A stretch of 8,386 nucleotides of DNA from contig URNU01000044.1 in the NCBI GenBank assembly GCA_900549275.1, positions 1-8,386 of the forward strand. Direction: 5' to 3'. Under the pieces are notes generated by a model. That model had not been told where the DNA came from, searched no databases, and saw only the letters and a program-made list of their open reading frames with translations. Source of the stretch: an uncultured Collinsella sp. Lineage in GTDB: Bacteria > Actinomycetota > Coriobacteriia > Coriobacteriales > Coriobacteriaceae. The first letter of the stretch is position 1. Each line of letters opens with the position of its first letter. A program made the translations under genes and the position numbers. Shown one piece after another: positions 1 to 5,482 of this stretch.

Positions 1-156
1 ATCAAAGCAGGCTTTTTGGAGACGATGTACGGCCACGAGGCCATGGTCGAATCGGCTCGACTCAAGCTGCAGCTCGACCCTGCCGGGCAGCTCGGCCGCG
101 GCAACCTATTTTCGGAGAAGCTCTTGGATGAACTCGTCCAGAAAGGGGGCGCGTGA
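1..156 (+). CDS. C-terminal end of probable FAD-linked oxidase (GlcD/LctD-type dehydrogenase), 5' truncated
   Basis: Only the last 51 residues are in the window; the reading frame is open from base 1 to the TGA at 154-156. The visible tail includes RLKLQLDPAGQLGRGNLF, which resembles the C-terminal end of FAD-binding oxidases of the glycolate oxidase/D-lactate dehydrogenase family, where a LDP-x-G-x-L-x-x-G-K/N-x-F pattern closes the last domain. Such enzymes oxidise 2-hydroxyacids such as lactate in the cytoplasm and pass electrons to an ETF. The immediate overlap with etfB, followed by etfA, supports a dehydrogenase that uses this ETF as partner. Family assignment rests on a short tail plus context, so another flavin dehydrogenase is possible. 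The substrate cannot be read from this fragment. Confidence 0.6.
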   Translation: MKAGFLETMYGHEAMVESARLKLQLDPAGQLGRGNLFSEKLLDELVQKGGA

Positions 157-158
157 AG

Positions 159-974
159 ATGAGCGAATTCCATATGGTAGTGTGCGTCAAGGCGGTGCCG
201 GGAAGCACTGAGGTCAAGATGGACCCCAAAACCAATACCATCGTGCGTGATGGCAGGCAGGCGGTCATTAATCCCTTCGATGCAAGTGCCCTCGAATGCG
301 CGCTGGCGCTCAAGGACGACTTTATCGGCTTTGGTATGGATGTACGCGTGACGGTGGTGTCGATGGGTATCCCTGCAACCGAATCGCTGCTGCGCGACTG
401 CATTGCCCGCGGCGCCGATGACGCGCTGCTGCTGACCGATCGCGCCTTTGCGGGCGCGGACACGTTGGCGACCACCTATGCTCTCAAATGCGGCATAGAG
501 GCGCTCGATGAGGACTTCGACCTGCTCATCTGCGGCAAGATGGCGGTGGATGGCGATACTGCCCAGATTGGCCCCGAGCTGGCCGGCGCCTTCGAGATTC
601 CCTGTGTAACCGATGTGAGCTGCGTGCAGAGCACGGGCTTTACGACGTGCGGCTCGCTGGCGCTTGTCCACGGCTGTGACGCCGGCGAGGAGACGGTCTA
701 TCTGGAGATGCCGTGCGCGATGACGACCGCCAAGGAGATTGGCCAGCTGCGCATGCCGAGCATCGCCGGCATTCGCGCGGCCGAAGATGCGGATGTGCGG
801 GTGGTCTGTGCTGCCGATGTACATGCCGACCCTTCGCGTTGCGGCCTTACCGGATCGCCGACGCAGGTCGTGCGCTCGTTTGTGCCCGACCGCGATCAAA
901 CGTGCGAGGCCATCGAGGGCACGCCGGTCGAGCAGGCGGCAAAGCTTGCCAAGATTATCGAGGGGATGGCATAG
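159..974 (+). CDS. etfB: Electron transfer flavoprotein beta subunit, bifurcating type
   Basis: EtfB pairs with EtfA to form a soluble FAD-containing electron carrier. The N-terminal stretch MVVCVKAVPGSTEVKMD and the central GKMAVDGDTAQIGPELAG are family hallmarks. Around residues 131-139 the protein reads DGDTAQIGP. Bifurcating ETFs have this flavin-binding form, whereas mitochondrial-type ETFs have a DDDxNQTGQ form and bind AMP. At about 271 residues the length is normal. The start at 159 is chosen because AAAGGGGG at 142-149 lies about 9 nt upstream. A GTG at 153 overlaps the previous stop and would add two residues; the ATG at 174 is also possible. The stop is directly followed by the ATG of etfA, so the two subunits are translationally coupled and made together. 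Family certain; the bifurcating role is inferred from the motif and from the ferredoxin domain on its partner. Confidence 0.93.
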   Translation: MSEFHMVVCVKAVPGSTEVKMDPKTNTIVRDGRQAVINPFDASALECALALKDDFIGFGMDVRVTVVSMGIPATESLLRDCIARGADDALLLTDRAFAGADTLATTYALKCGIEALDEDFDLLICGKMAVDGDTAQIGPELAGAFEIPCVTDVSCVQSTGFTTCGSLALVHGCDAGEETVYLEMPCAMTTAKEIGQLRMPSIAGIRAAEDADVRVVCAADVHADPSRCGLTGSPTQVVRSFVPDRDQTCEAIEGTPVEQAAKLAKIIEGMA

Positions 975-2180
975 ATGAGCGGACTGATAATCGATAGCGA
1001 GGCATGTGTTGGCTGTGGCCGCTGCGTTCGCGCCTGTGCCTCGGGTGGCATTGTGGTGGAGGGCGAGCGCCCCAACCGCTGCGCCCATGTGACCGACGGC
1101 TGTATCTTGTGCGGCGGGTGCGTCGACGCTTGCCCCGTCAATGCCATTTCAATCGAGCGCAACGAGGCCGCCGGCGCGGTTGACCTCAATGCGTATCGAG
1201 ACATATGGGTATTCGTGCAGACCGACGAGCGCGATGTCGTGGCTCCGGTGGCCTACGAGCTCATGGGTAAGGGGCGCGAGCTTGCCGATGCCCGCGGTTG
1301 CCGTCTGGTGGCATTGGTCGGCATGGGCCCCGAGGGCTCGCTTAAGGACCTGGAGCATCTGGTCTGCGCCGGCGCCGACGAGGTCGTGGTCTGCCGCGAC
1401 GAGCGACTGCGCCAAAACGATGCGGAGGTCTATGCTCGCTTGATTTGCGATTTGGTGGCCGAGCACAGGCCCGAGGCCATTCTGTACGGCGCGACCGCTT
1501 TTGGCCGTGAGCTGGCGCCAGGTGTGGCCGTTCGCTTGCAGACGGGCCTGACGGCCGACTGCACGGTGCTTTCGATGGATACGGAGACGGGTCTGCTGCA
1601 GCAGACACGCCCGGCGTTTGGCGGCAACTTGATGGCCACCATTATCTGCCCCAATCATCGTCCCCAGATGGCAACGGTGCGTCCCGGCATCTTTGGGGCG
1701 CCCGAGTTTGATTACAGCCGTTCTGGCACGATTACCCAGGTATCGCTGGCGGATGATGTTAAGGCCCGCGTCGAGATCTCGATTCCCGCCGAGGAGTGGG
1801 GGCAGCAGGCATCAATTGCCGATGCCGAGCGCCTGGTCGTGGTGGGCCGTGGTATTGGCTCCAAGAAGAATCTGCCTCTGATGCGAAAACTCGCCGATGC
1901 GCTGGGTGCCGAGCTTGGTTGCACGCGTCCCGTCGTGGAGGCGGGTTGGCTGGAGTACCGCCACCAGATCGGCCAGACCGGCGTGTCGGTTTCGCCTAAG
2001 CTTCTCGTGAGCATTGGCGTTTCGGGTGCTATCCAGCACCTAGCCGGCATCGGCGGCGCGGAGTGCATCATCGCCGTCAACGAGGACCCGGATGCTCCCA
2101 TCTTTGGCGCTGCGCAGTACAAAGTCGTCGGCGACGCCGTCGAAGTCGTCGAAGAGCTTCTGGCCCAGCTCGGGCGCTAG
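975..2180 (+). CDS. etfA: Electron transfer flavoprotein alpha subunit with N-terminal 2x[4Fe-4S] ferredoxin domain
   Basis: The protein has 401 residues, about 70 more than a plain EtfA, because of an N-terminal ferredoxin domain. That domain has cysteines at 11, 14, 17 and 21 and at 43, 46, 49 and 53, enough for two [4Fe-4S] clusters. Residues about 75-270 form the ETF alpha/beta domain. Residues about 286-395 form the FAD domain, with VVVGRGIGS (288-296), QTG (334-336), SIGVSGAIQH (346-355) and N369 in AVNEDPDAPIF. Known relatives with such domains are the EtfA subunits of lactate dehydrogenase (LctC) and caffeyl-CoA reductase (CarE) in acetogens, where the clusters help pass electrons to or from ferredoxin. 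The start abuts the etfB stop, and GAGGGG at 960-965 is its ribosome binding site. The final TAG overlaps the stop of the convergent HD gene. Family very sure; physiological partner inferred from the operon. Confidence 0.95.
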   Translation: MSGLIIDSEACVGCGRCVRACASGGIVVEGERPNRCAHVTDGCILCGGCVDACPVNAISIERNEAAGAVDLNAYRDIWVFVQTDERDVVAPVAYELMGKGRELADARGCRLVALVGMGPEGSLKDLEHLVCAGADEVVVCRDERLRQNDAEVYARLICDLVAEHRPEAILYGATAFGRELAPGVAVRLQTGLTADCTVLSMDTETGLLQQTRPAFGGNLMATIICPNHRPQMATVRPGIFGAPEFDYSRSGTITQVSLADDVKARVEISIPAEEWGQQASIADAERLVVVGRGIGSKKNLPLMRKLADALGAELGCTRPVVEAGWLEYRHQIGQTGVSVSPKLLVSIGVSGAIQHLAGIGGAECIIAVNEDPDAPIFGAAQYKVVGDAVEVVEELLAQLGR

Positions 2181-2989
2181 GCGCCGGCCAGCCAGGCTCG
2201 TATCTCTTTCTTTAGGCGTTCCCAGGTCGCTTGCGTGGCGGGATCGGTAAAGGGGCGCACAATGCCAAAGGGTACGTCGAGCAGGCGGTAGATATCGCCC
2301 TGCTCGCGCGCCAGCGCGCGGCTTGCCGGATAGACGAGCTCAAACATAAAGCAGATAAGCCCCACCAAGTAGTCCGCGGGCTCATCGCGCTCATCGCGCG
2401 TGACGCAGCGGTGCTCGTCAAAGGCGGCCAGCGTTGGTACCGAGAAGTGGCTGGCAAGAAACGCGTCCTCATTCACTTTGAGGATGGTGTCGACGGTACT
2501 GTCGGCGATGGTGCGCATGATGTCGATCTTGTCGCCATCGCGCACAATATCGCAGAAGCGCCGCGTGCGCTCGTCGAGCTGCGCGGGCAGACGGAAATCG
2601 CTGTGATAGGCAATGCTCGCTCGAATGAGTTCGTCTTCTACCGGATCGTCGATAAAGTCGCGGATACTTGTTACCGCGGGCGCATCTGCAGGTGTTTCGC
2701 CAAAGAGGACCTCGACGCCCAACGCCGCATGGCTCACGCTTTCGGCATCATTAAACGTATCCCAGCGTCGCAGCTGCTCAAAGCGGCCCATATCGTGCAA
2801 CAGCCCACAAAGCCACGCCAGGTCAATGTCCTGCGGTGACCAGCCCTGTTCGCGTGCCACGGCATCGCATGCCTCGGCAACGTGGTACGTATGCTCGATT
2901 TTGAGCGCGATACGCGGATTGGCGGCATCGTAGGCATCGGTGTAGGTCTTGAAGGCCGCGGCAGCCCGCGTTCGATCGATAGCTGTCAT
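2177..2989 (-). CDS. HD-domain metal-dependent phosphohydrolase, substrate unknown
   Basis: This is a 270-residue cytoplasmic protein without a signal peptide or membrane segment. It carries an HD superfamily core: H33 (in KIEHTYHV), the H65-D66 doublet (in LLHDMGRFEQ), H87, H129 (in AYHSDF) and D153 (in DGDKID). The H...HD...D pattern defines metal-dependent phosphohydrolases. The extra histidines at 87 and 129 resemble two-metal members that cleave phosphodiesters or nucleotides. No specificity domain (PAS, GYP, ACT, TGS) is seen, so the substrate is unknown. The start is supported by AGGAAG (complement of 2995-3000) 5 nt upstream. A TACAAT -10 box lies about 50 nt upstream, so it is probably a single-gene unit. 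It is convergent with etfA, sharing a CTAG that holds both stops, and divergent from azlC. Nothing in its neighbours suggests a substrate. Confidence 0.85.
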   Translation of the reverse strand: MTAIDRTRAAAAFKTYTDAYDAANPRIALKIEHTYHVAEACDAVAREQGWSPQDIDLAWLCGLLHDMGRFEQLRRWDTFNDAESVSHAALGVEVLFGETPADAPAVTSIRDFIDDPVEDELIRASIAYHSDFRLPAQLDERTRRFCDIVRDGDKIDIMRTIADSTVDTILKVNEDAFLASHFSVPTLAAFDEHRCVTRDERDEPADYLVGLICFMFELVYPASRALAREQGDIYRLLDVPFGIVRPFTDPATQATWERLKKEIRAWLAGA

Positions 2990-2994
2990 AATGA

Positions 2995-3000
2995 CTTCCT
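2995..3000 (-). promoter_or_regulatory. Ribosome binding site of the HD-domain gene
   Basis: On the minus strand AGGAAG lies 5 nt before the ATG whose complement is at 2987-2989, which fixes the start of the HD-domain protein. Confidence 0.6.
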
Positions 3001-3007
3001 AAAAAGT

Positions 3008-3027
3008 TGTGTCTTTCTGTGTCTTTC
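3008..3027. repeat. Perfect tandem 10-bp direct repeat in the HD gene leader
   Basis: The sequence TGTGTCTTTC occurs twice back to back (3008-3017 and 3018-3027). It lies between the predicted -10 box at 3040-3045 and the ribosome binding site at 2995-3000, that is, inside the predicted 5' leader of the minus-strand HD gene, where it reads GAAAGACACA twice. It could be a binding site for a dimeric regulator or a chance duplication. No function is known. Confidence 0.6.
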
Positions 3028-3039
3028 GATCCGGGGGCA

Positions 3040-3045
3040 ATTGTA
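3040..3045 (-). promoter_or_regulatory. Candidate -10 box for the HD-domain gene
   Basis: The minus strand reads TACAAT here, five of six matches to the sigma-A -10 consensus, about 50 nt before the ATG. No good -35 hexamer is visible at 17 nt (GCCCGA). The gap 2990-3126 separates two divergent genes, so at least one promoter facing each way is expected. No convincing plus-strand promoter for azlC could be picked out. Confidence 0.4.
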
Positions 3046-3126
3046 GGTGAACTCGGTTACCATCGGGCGATGATTCTGCCGCGTCGTTGAATGCGGCTCG
3101 GAAATCTTGTCGGGACGAGGAATGCT

Positions 3127-3822
3127 ATGGTGCTCAAAATCGTTAAAACCGTCTGGCCGGTGATGCTTACCTATGTTGCGATAGCCGCGCCGTGCGGAAT
3201 GATTATGGCGCAGACGGGAATGGAACCCTGGATGGTTTTTGCCCTGAGCAGCACGTTCGTGACGGGCAGCGGGCAGTTTATGATCTGCAATCTGTGGCTG
3301 GCAGGTGTGCCTGCAGCATCGATCGTCGCGAGCGTCGCCGCAATCTCCTCGCGCTTTGCGCTTTACTCGGCATCGATCGCACCGCATTTGAGGGGCGCTT
3401 CGAAGCGTCAGACGCTGGCTGTTGCCGCGACACTTACCGAGGAGGCATACGGCATTTCGCTTGCCAAGTTGGTTAAAGGGGAGGATTGGGGTCCGCTCGA
3501 GTCCTTTGTGCTCAACGTGATCCTCATCGCAACATGGGGCGTTTCGTGTACGACGGGCGCCATCGTCGGCGCCGTTGTCGATGTTCCCACCGCTATTGCG
3601 GGTTTTGTCTGCACATCGCTCTTTATCTGCCTGCTCTTTTCGCAGAGGTTGTCGCGCGGCAATGTCGTAGCTGCCAGTTTGGCTGCGGTGTCCGTCGCCA
3701 TATGCAAGTTCTTGGGGTGGACGAATATCGCCGTGCCGGCAAGCGTGCTCGTCGGCGTTGTCGCGGCGCTCGCGTGCGATGCTCTCGCCGAAGGAAGGGG
3801 TGCTCGCGATGCCCGTGAATGA
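3127..3822 (+). CDS. azlC: AzlC-family branched-chain amino acid export permease, large subunit
   Basis: This 231-residue integral membrane protein matches the AzlC/YgaZ family, the large subunit of two-component exporters of branched-chain amino acids. Family features include the early TGSGQFMICNLW stretch, the ISSRFALYSASIAPHL segment following a transmembrane helix, and TEEAYGISLAK with acidic pair E105-E106. About seven hydrophobic segments can be seen, two before residue 60 and four after residue 125. The ATG at 3127 is chosen because ACGAGGA (3115-3121) lies 5 nt upstream; an upstream extension to 3091 has no ribosome binding site. The 3' end overlaps azlD by 14 nt, so the two subunits are coupled. 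Known homologues export valine, leucine or toxic analogues. The exact substrate here is inferred from the family only. Confidence 0.88.
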   Translation: MVLKIVKTVWPVMLTYVAIAAPCGMIMAQTGMEPWMVFALSSTFVTGSGQFMICNLWLAGVPAASIVASVAAISSRFALYSASIAPHLRGASKRQTLAVAATLTEEAYGISLAKLVKGEDWGPLESFVLNVILIATWGVSCTTGAIVGAVVDVPTAIAGFVCTSLFICLLFSQRLSRGNVVAASLAAVSVAICKFLGWTNIAVPASVLVGVVAALACDALAEGRGARDARE

Positions 3823-4132
3823 GTTTTTGGTCCTGTGGCTGTCGTCGTGGGCGGCCATCGCATTTTTCCGCATTGCCCCGGCGTTCGCCTTGCGCGGGAG
3901 AACGCTGTCGCCCCGCGTTACCGAGGCCTTGGGTTATATTCCGCCCGCCGCCTTCGCGGCACTGGTTGCTAACGATTTGATAAGCCCTGGCGCTTTTGAC
4001 GCCGGCTTGTGGCAGGGCTTGATTCCCTGGATCGCGGCTGCCGGCGTCGTGGCGGTGGCAATCAAGACAAAGTCGATGCTATGGTGCTGTGTCTCGGGCA
4101 TCGTGCTCTATATCGTTTTGAGCCTCGTATAA
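3809..4132 (+). CDS. azlD: AzlD-family branched-chain amino acid transport protein, small subunit
   Basis: This 107-residue membrane protein has about four hydrophobic helices and the AzlD/YgaH pattern: an early helix (residues about 5-25) ending in FFRIAPAFALRGR, then a loop with LSPRVTEALGYIPPAAFAALVAND, and two C-terminal helices. It is the small partner required with AzlC for export of branched-chain amino acids. The ATG at 3809 is preferred over the upstream GTG-type starts because AAGGAAGGGG at 3791-3800, inside the azlC coding region, is a strong ribosome binding site 8 nt upstream. This gives a 14-nt overlap with azlC and implies coupled translation. Length is normal for the family. 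No terminator is evident after it before the kdgT leader. Confidence 0.87.
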   Translation: MPVNEFLVLWLSSWAAIAFFRIAPAFALRGRTLSPRVTEALGYIPPAAFAALVANDLISPGAFDAGLWQGLIPWIAAAGVVAVAIKTKSMLWCCVSGIVLYIVLSLV

Positions 4133-4207
4133 GAGCAGGATGCGTTATCGTCCCGGCCTAACGAATCCAATTTCCCACCGAGGCGGTCTGCTTCTTCTGA
4201 TACCATG

Positions 4208-4235
4208 GTCAAACTTTACTGTAGTAAAGCATGAC
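4208..4235. promoter_or_regulatory. Imperfect 28-bp dyad upstream of kdgT, candidate operator
   Basis: GTCAAACTTTACT (4208-4220), a 2-nt centre, then AGTAAAGCATGAC (4223-4235) form an inverted repeat with 11 of 13 positions paired; the inner seven pairs and the outer four are perfect. It is AT-rich, has no following T tract, and ends 38 nt before the kdgT start, so an operator for a dimeric repressor fits better than a terminator. The left arm holds TTTACT, which could serve as a weak -10 with TTCTTC at 4192-4197 as -35 (17-nt spacing). The sequence does not match the enterobacterial KdgR box that I know, so the regulator is unknown. The rest of the 4133-4273 gap shows no gene. Confidence 0.5.
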
Positions 4236-4273
4236 GTGGGCTTTTGTTCCGCGTCAGCGGAAATGGGGGTTTC

Positions 4274-5296
4274 ATGGCACAGGAAGCGAACGCCAACGAG
4301 CAAAAGAAATTCAAAGTACCGCGCATTCCGGGTGACATCATGATCTACCCGATGATCGTCGGCCTTTTGCTCAATACCTTCTGCCCGCAGGTTTTCGAGA
4401 TCGGCGGCTTCTTTACGGCTGCCTGCCGCGGCGGCTCCAACACCATCGTTGCCGCGATCTTGCTGTTTGTGGGCGCCGGCATCAGCTTTAAGTCCACGCC
4501 GGGTGCTATCAAGACCGGCATCGTCGTGCTGATTCCTAAGCTTGCGGTGGCAGCCGCGCTGGGTCTGGGCGTTGCGTATTTCTTTAACGACAACCTTTTG
4601 GGCCTGAGCTCGGTTTCCATCATCGGCGGCATTACGTTTTGCAACATGGCGCTCTACACGGGTATCATGGGCGAGTTCGGCGACGAATCCGAGCAGGGCG
4701 CCGTGGGTATCCTTTTCTTTACGGCCGGCCCCGCCGTCACCATGATCATCCTGGGCGTTTCGGGTCTCGCCAACATCCCTGTCGGTACCATCATCGGCTC
4801 CATTTTGCCGCTCGTTATCGGCATGGTTCTGGGCAACCTCTTCCCGTTCATCAAGAACCTGCTGGTTCCCGGCGCCAATCCTGCGATCGCCGCCATCGGA
4901 TTTCAGCTTGGTGCGTCCATGAGCCTGTCGAGCTTTATCACCGGCGGTATTTCCGGCATCTTGCTGGGCCTTTTCACGCTGTTTGTCGTCGGCCCTATCA
5001 CCTTTGCGTTCGAGCGCCTGTGCGGCGGCAATGGCAAGGCAGCCGTGGCTTGCTCTACTATTGCTGGCACGGCCATGACCACACCGGTTGCTCTCGCCGA
5101 AGTCGCACCGCGCTACGCCGAACTTGCGCCCACTGCGTACGCCCAGATCGCCACCGCCGTTATCATCACGGCGATCATGGCTCCGATTCTGACCGGCTGG
5201 GTCGACAAGAAGTTCTGTCAGGGTAAGGAAGACCTGTCGCCTGCTGGCGTCGAGGCCATCGAGGAGGCTGTCGCAACCGATATCGACGGTGAGTAA
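4274..5296 (+). CDS. kdgT: 2-keto-3-deoxygluconate permease family transporter (KdgT)
   Basis: This is a 340-residue membrane protein of the KdgT family, which takes up 2-keto-3-deoxygluconate, a breakdown product of pectin and uronic acids, by cation symport. Visible features are a short hydrophilic start, the family's early motif RIPGDIMIYPMIVGLLLN (17-34), about ten hydrophobic helices, a central segment with NMALYTGIMGEFG, and the late glycine-rich motif CGGNGKAAVACSTIAGTA (250-267). Residues about 317-340 form an acidic tail beyond the usual length of roughly 325. The ATG at 4274 is chosen because GGGGG at 4265-4269 precedes it; a TTG at 4244 has no ribosome binding site. It stands alone without kdgK or kdgA in the window. 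It probably has its own promoter and operator (dyad at 4208-4235). Family assignment is firm; the true substrate could be a related keto-acid. Confidence 0.87.
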   Translation: MAQEANANEQKKFKVPRIPGDIMIYPMIVGLLLNTFCPQVFEIGGFFTAACRGGSNTIVAAILLFVGAGISFKSTPGAIKTGIVVLIPKLAVAAALGLGVAYFFNDNLLGLSSVSIIGGITFCNMALYTGIMGEFGDESEQGAVGILFFTAGPAVTMIILGVSGLANIPVGTIIGSILPLVIGMVLGNLFPFIKNLLVPGANPAIAAIGFQLGASMSLSSFITGGISGILLGLFTLFVVGPITFAFERLCGGNGKAAVACSTIAGTAMTTPVALAEVAPRYAELAPTAYAQIATAVIITAIMAPILTGWVDKKFCQGKEDLSPAGVEAIEEAVATDIDGE

Positions 5297-5338
5297 CGTC
5301 CGTTACCGATAATTGATTCCGGCGTGCAACTCGCGCCG
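5293..5338. other. Two small hairpins at the kdgT 3' end
   Basis: GTAACG-TC-CGTTAC (5293-5306) is a 6-bp palindrome that includes the kdgT stop codon. CGGCG (5320-5324) and CGCCG (5334-5338) form a 5-bp stem followed by TTT. Both precede the much stronger 13-bp hairpin at 5342-5385. Either may be an accessory 3'-end structure; alone they are too weak to call terminators. Confidence 0.3.
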
Positions 5339-5341
5339 TTT

Positions 5342-5385
5342 GAGCGCCCGAACGAGAGCTGTCTTGCAGTGACGTTCGGGCGCTC
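5342..5385 (+). terminator. 13-bp perfect stem-loop after kdgT, probable terminator with weak T tract
   Basis: GAGCGCCCGAACG (5342-5354) pairs perfectly with CGTTCGGGCGCTC (5373-5385) across an 18-nt loop. The stem is GC-rich and sits 45 nt past the kdgT stop, as expected for a terminator. What follows is TGCTATTATTCCCCTT, only partly T-rich, so termination may be incomplete. The downstream edge merges into a promoter-like sequence at 5386-5394. Confidence 0.55.
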
Positions 5386-5394
5386 TGCTATTAT
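5386..5394 (+). promoter_or_regulatory. Extended -10 promoter candidate for the diguanylate cyclase gene
   Basis: TGCTATTAT combines a TGn extension with TATTAT, five of six consensus matches. TTGCAG at 5364-5369 lies 19 nt upstream as a possible -35, inside the loop of the preceding hairpin; an extended -10 can work without a good -35. Transcription would begin near 5401 and give a leader of about 80 nt before the GTG at 5483. Confidence 0.45.
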
Positions 5395-5400
5395 TCCCCT

Positions 5401-5419
5401 TACCCCTGCGGGTAGGGGT
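5401..5419 (+). other. Alternative hairpins at the start of the GGDEF gene leader
   Basis: ACCCCT (5402-5407) can pair with AGGGGT (5414-5419) around a 6-nt loop, or TACCC (5401-5405) can pair with GGGTA (5410-5414) around CTGC. The two structures exclude each other and lie right at the predicted transcription start. They are followed by TTTGTT, so one could act as a weak terminator. The remaining leader to 5482 shows no recognised riboswitch. Confidence 0.3.
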
Positions 5420-5482
5420 GTTTGTTGCCCAGATTCGAATTGGCCGATTCAGACCACTTGGATATTGAGGGGATGGCGGTTA

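Noticed and set aside
2231..2839. 202-codon plus-strand open frame opposite the HD gene
   Set aside because: It is a shadow of the HD gene, whose catalytic motifs and ribosome binding site are on the minus strand.
2990..3126. T-box or amino-acid riboswitch upstream of azlCD
   Set aside because: The space to azlC is short and no T-box sequence or conserved aptamer pattern was seen; only small palindromes such as CATCGGGCGATG (3061-3072) occur.
3809..3822. azlC/azlD overlap as a frameshift or gene fusion
   Set aside because: Both proteins are of normal length and azlD has its own strong ribosome binding site, so this is ordinary translational coupling.
2986..3873. 295-codon open frame antisense to azlC and part of azlD
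   Set aside because: It is rich in charged residues and Cys/His in the manner of a shadow frame. AzlC on the other strand is a clear family match with a good ribosome binding site.
5324..5482. A longer N-terminus for the diguanylate cyclase (53 extra residues)
   Set aside because: The extra part covers the hairpin and promoter-like sequences, has no ribosome binding site, and is not protein-like; GAGGGG before the GTG at 5483 fits better.
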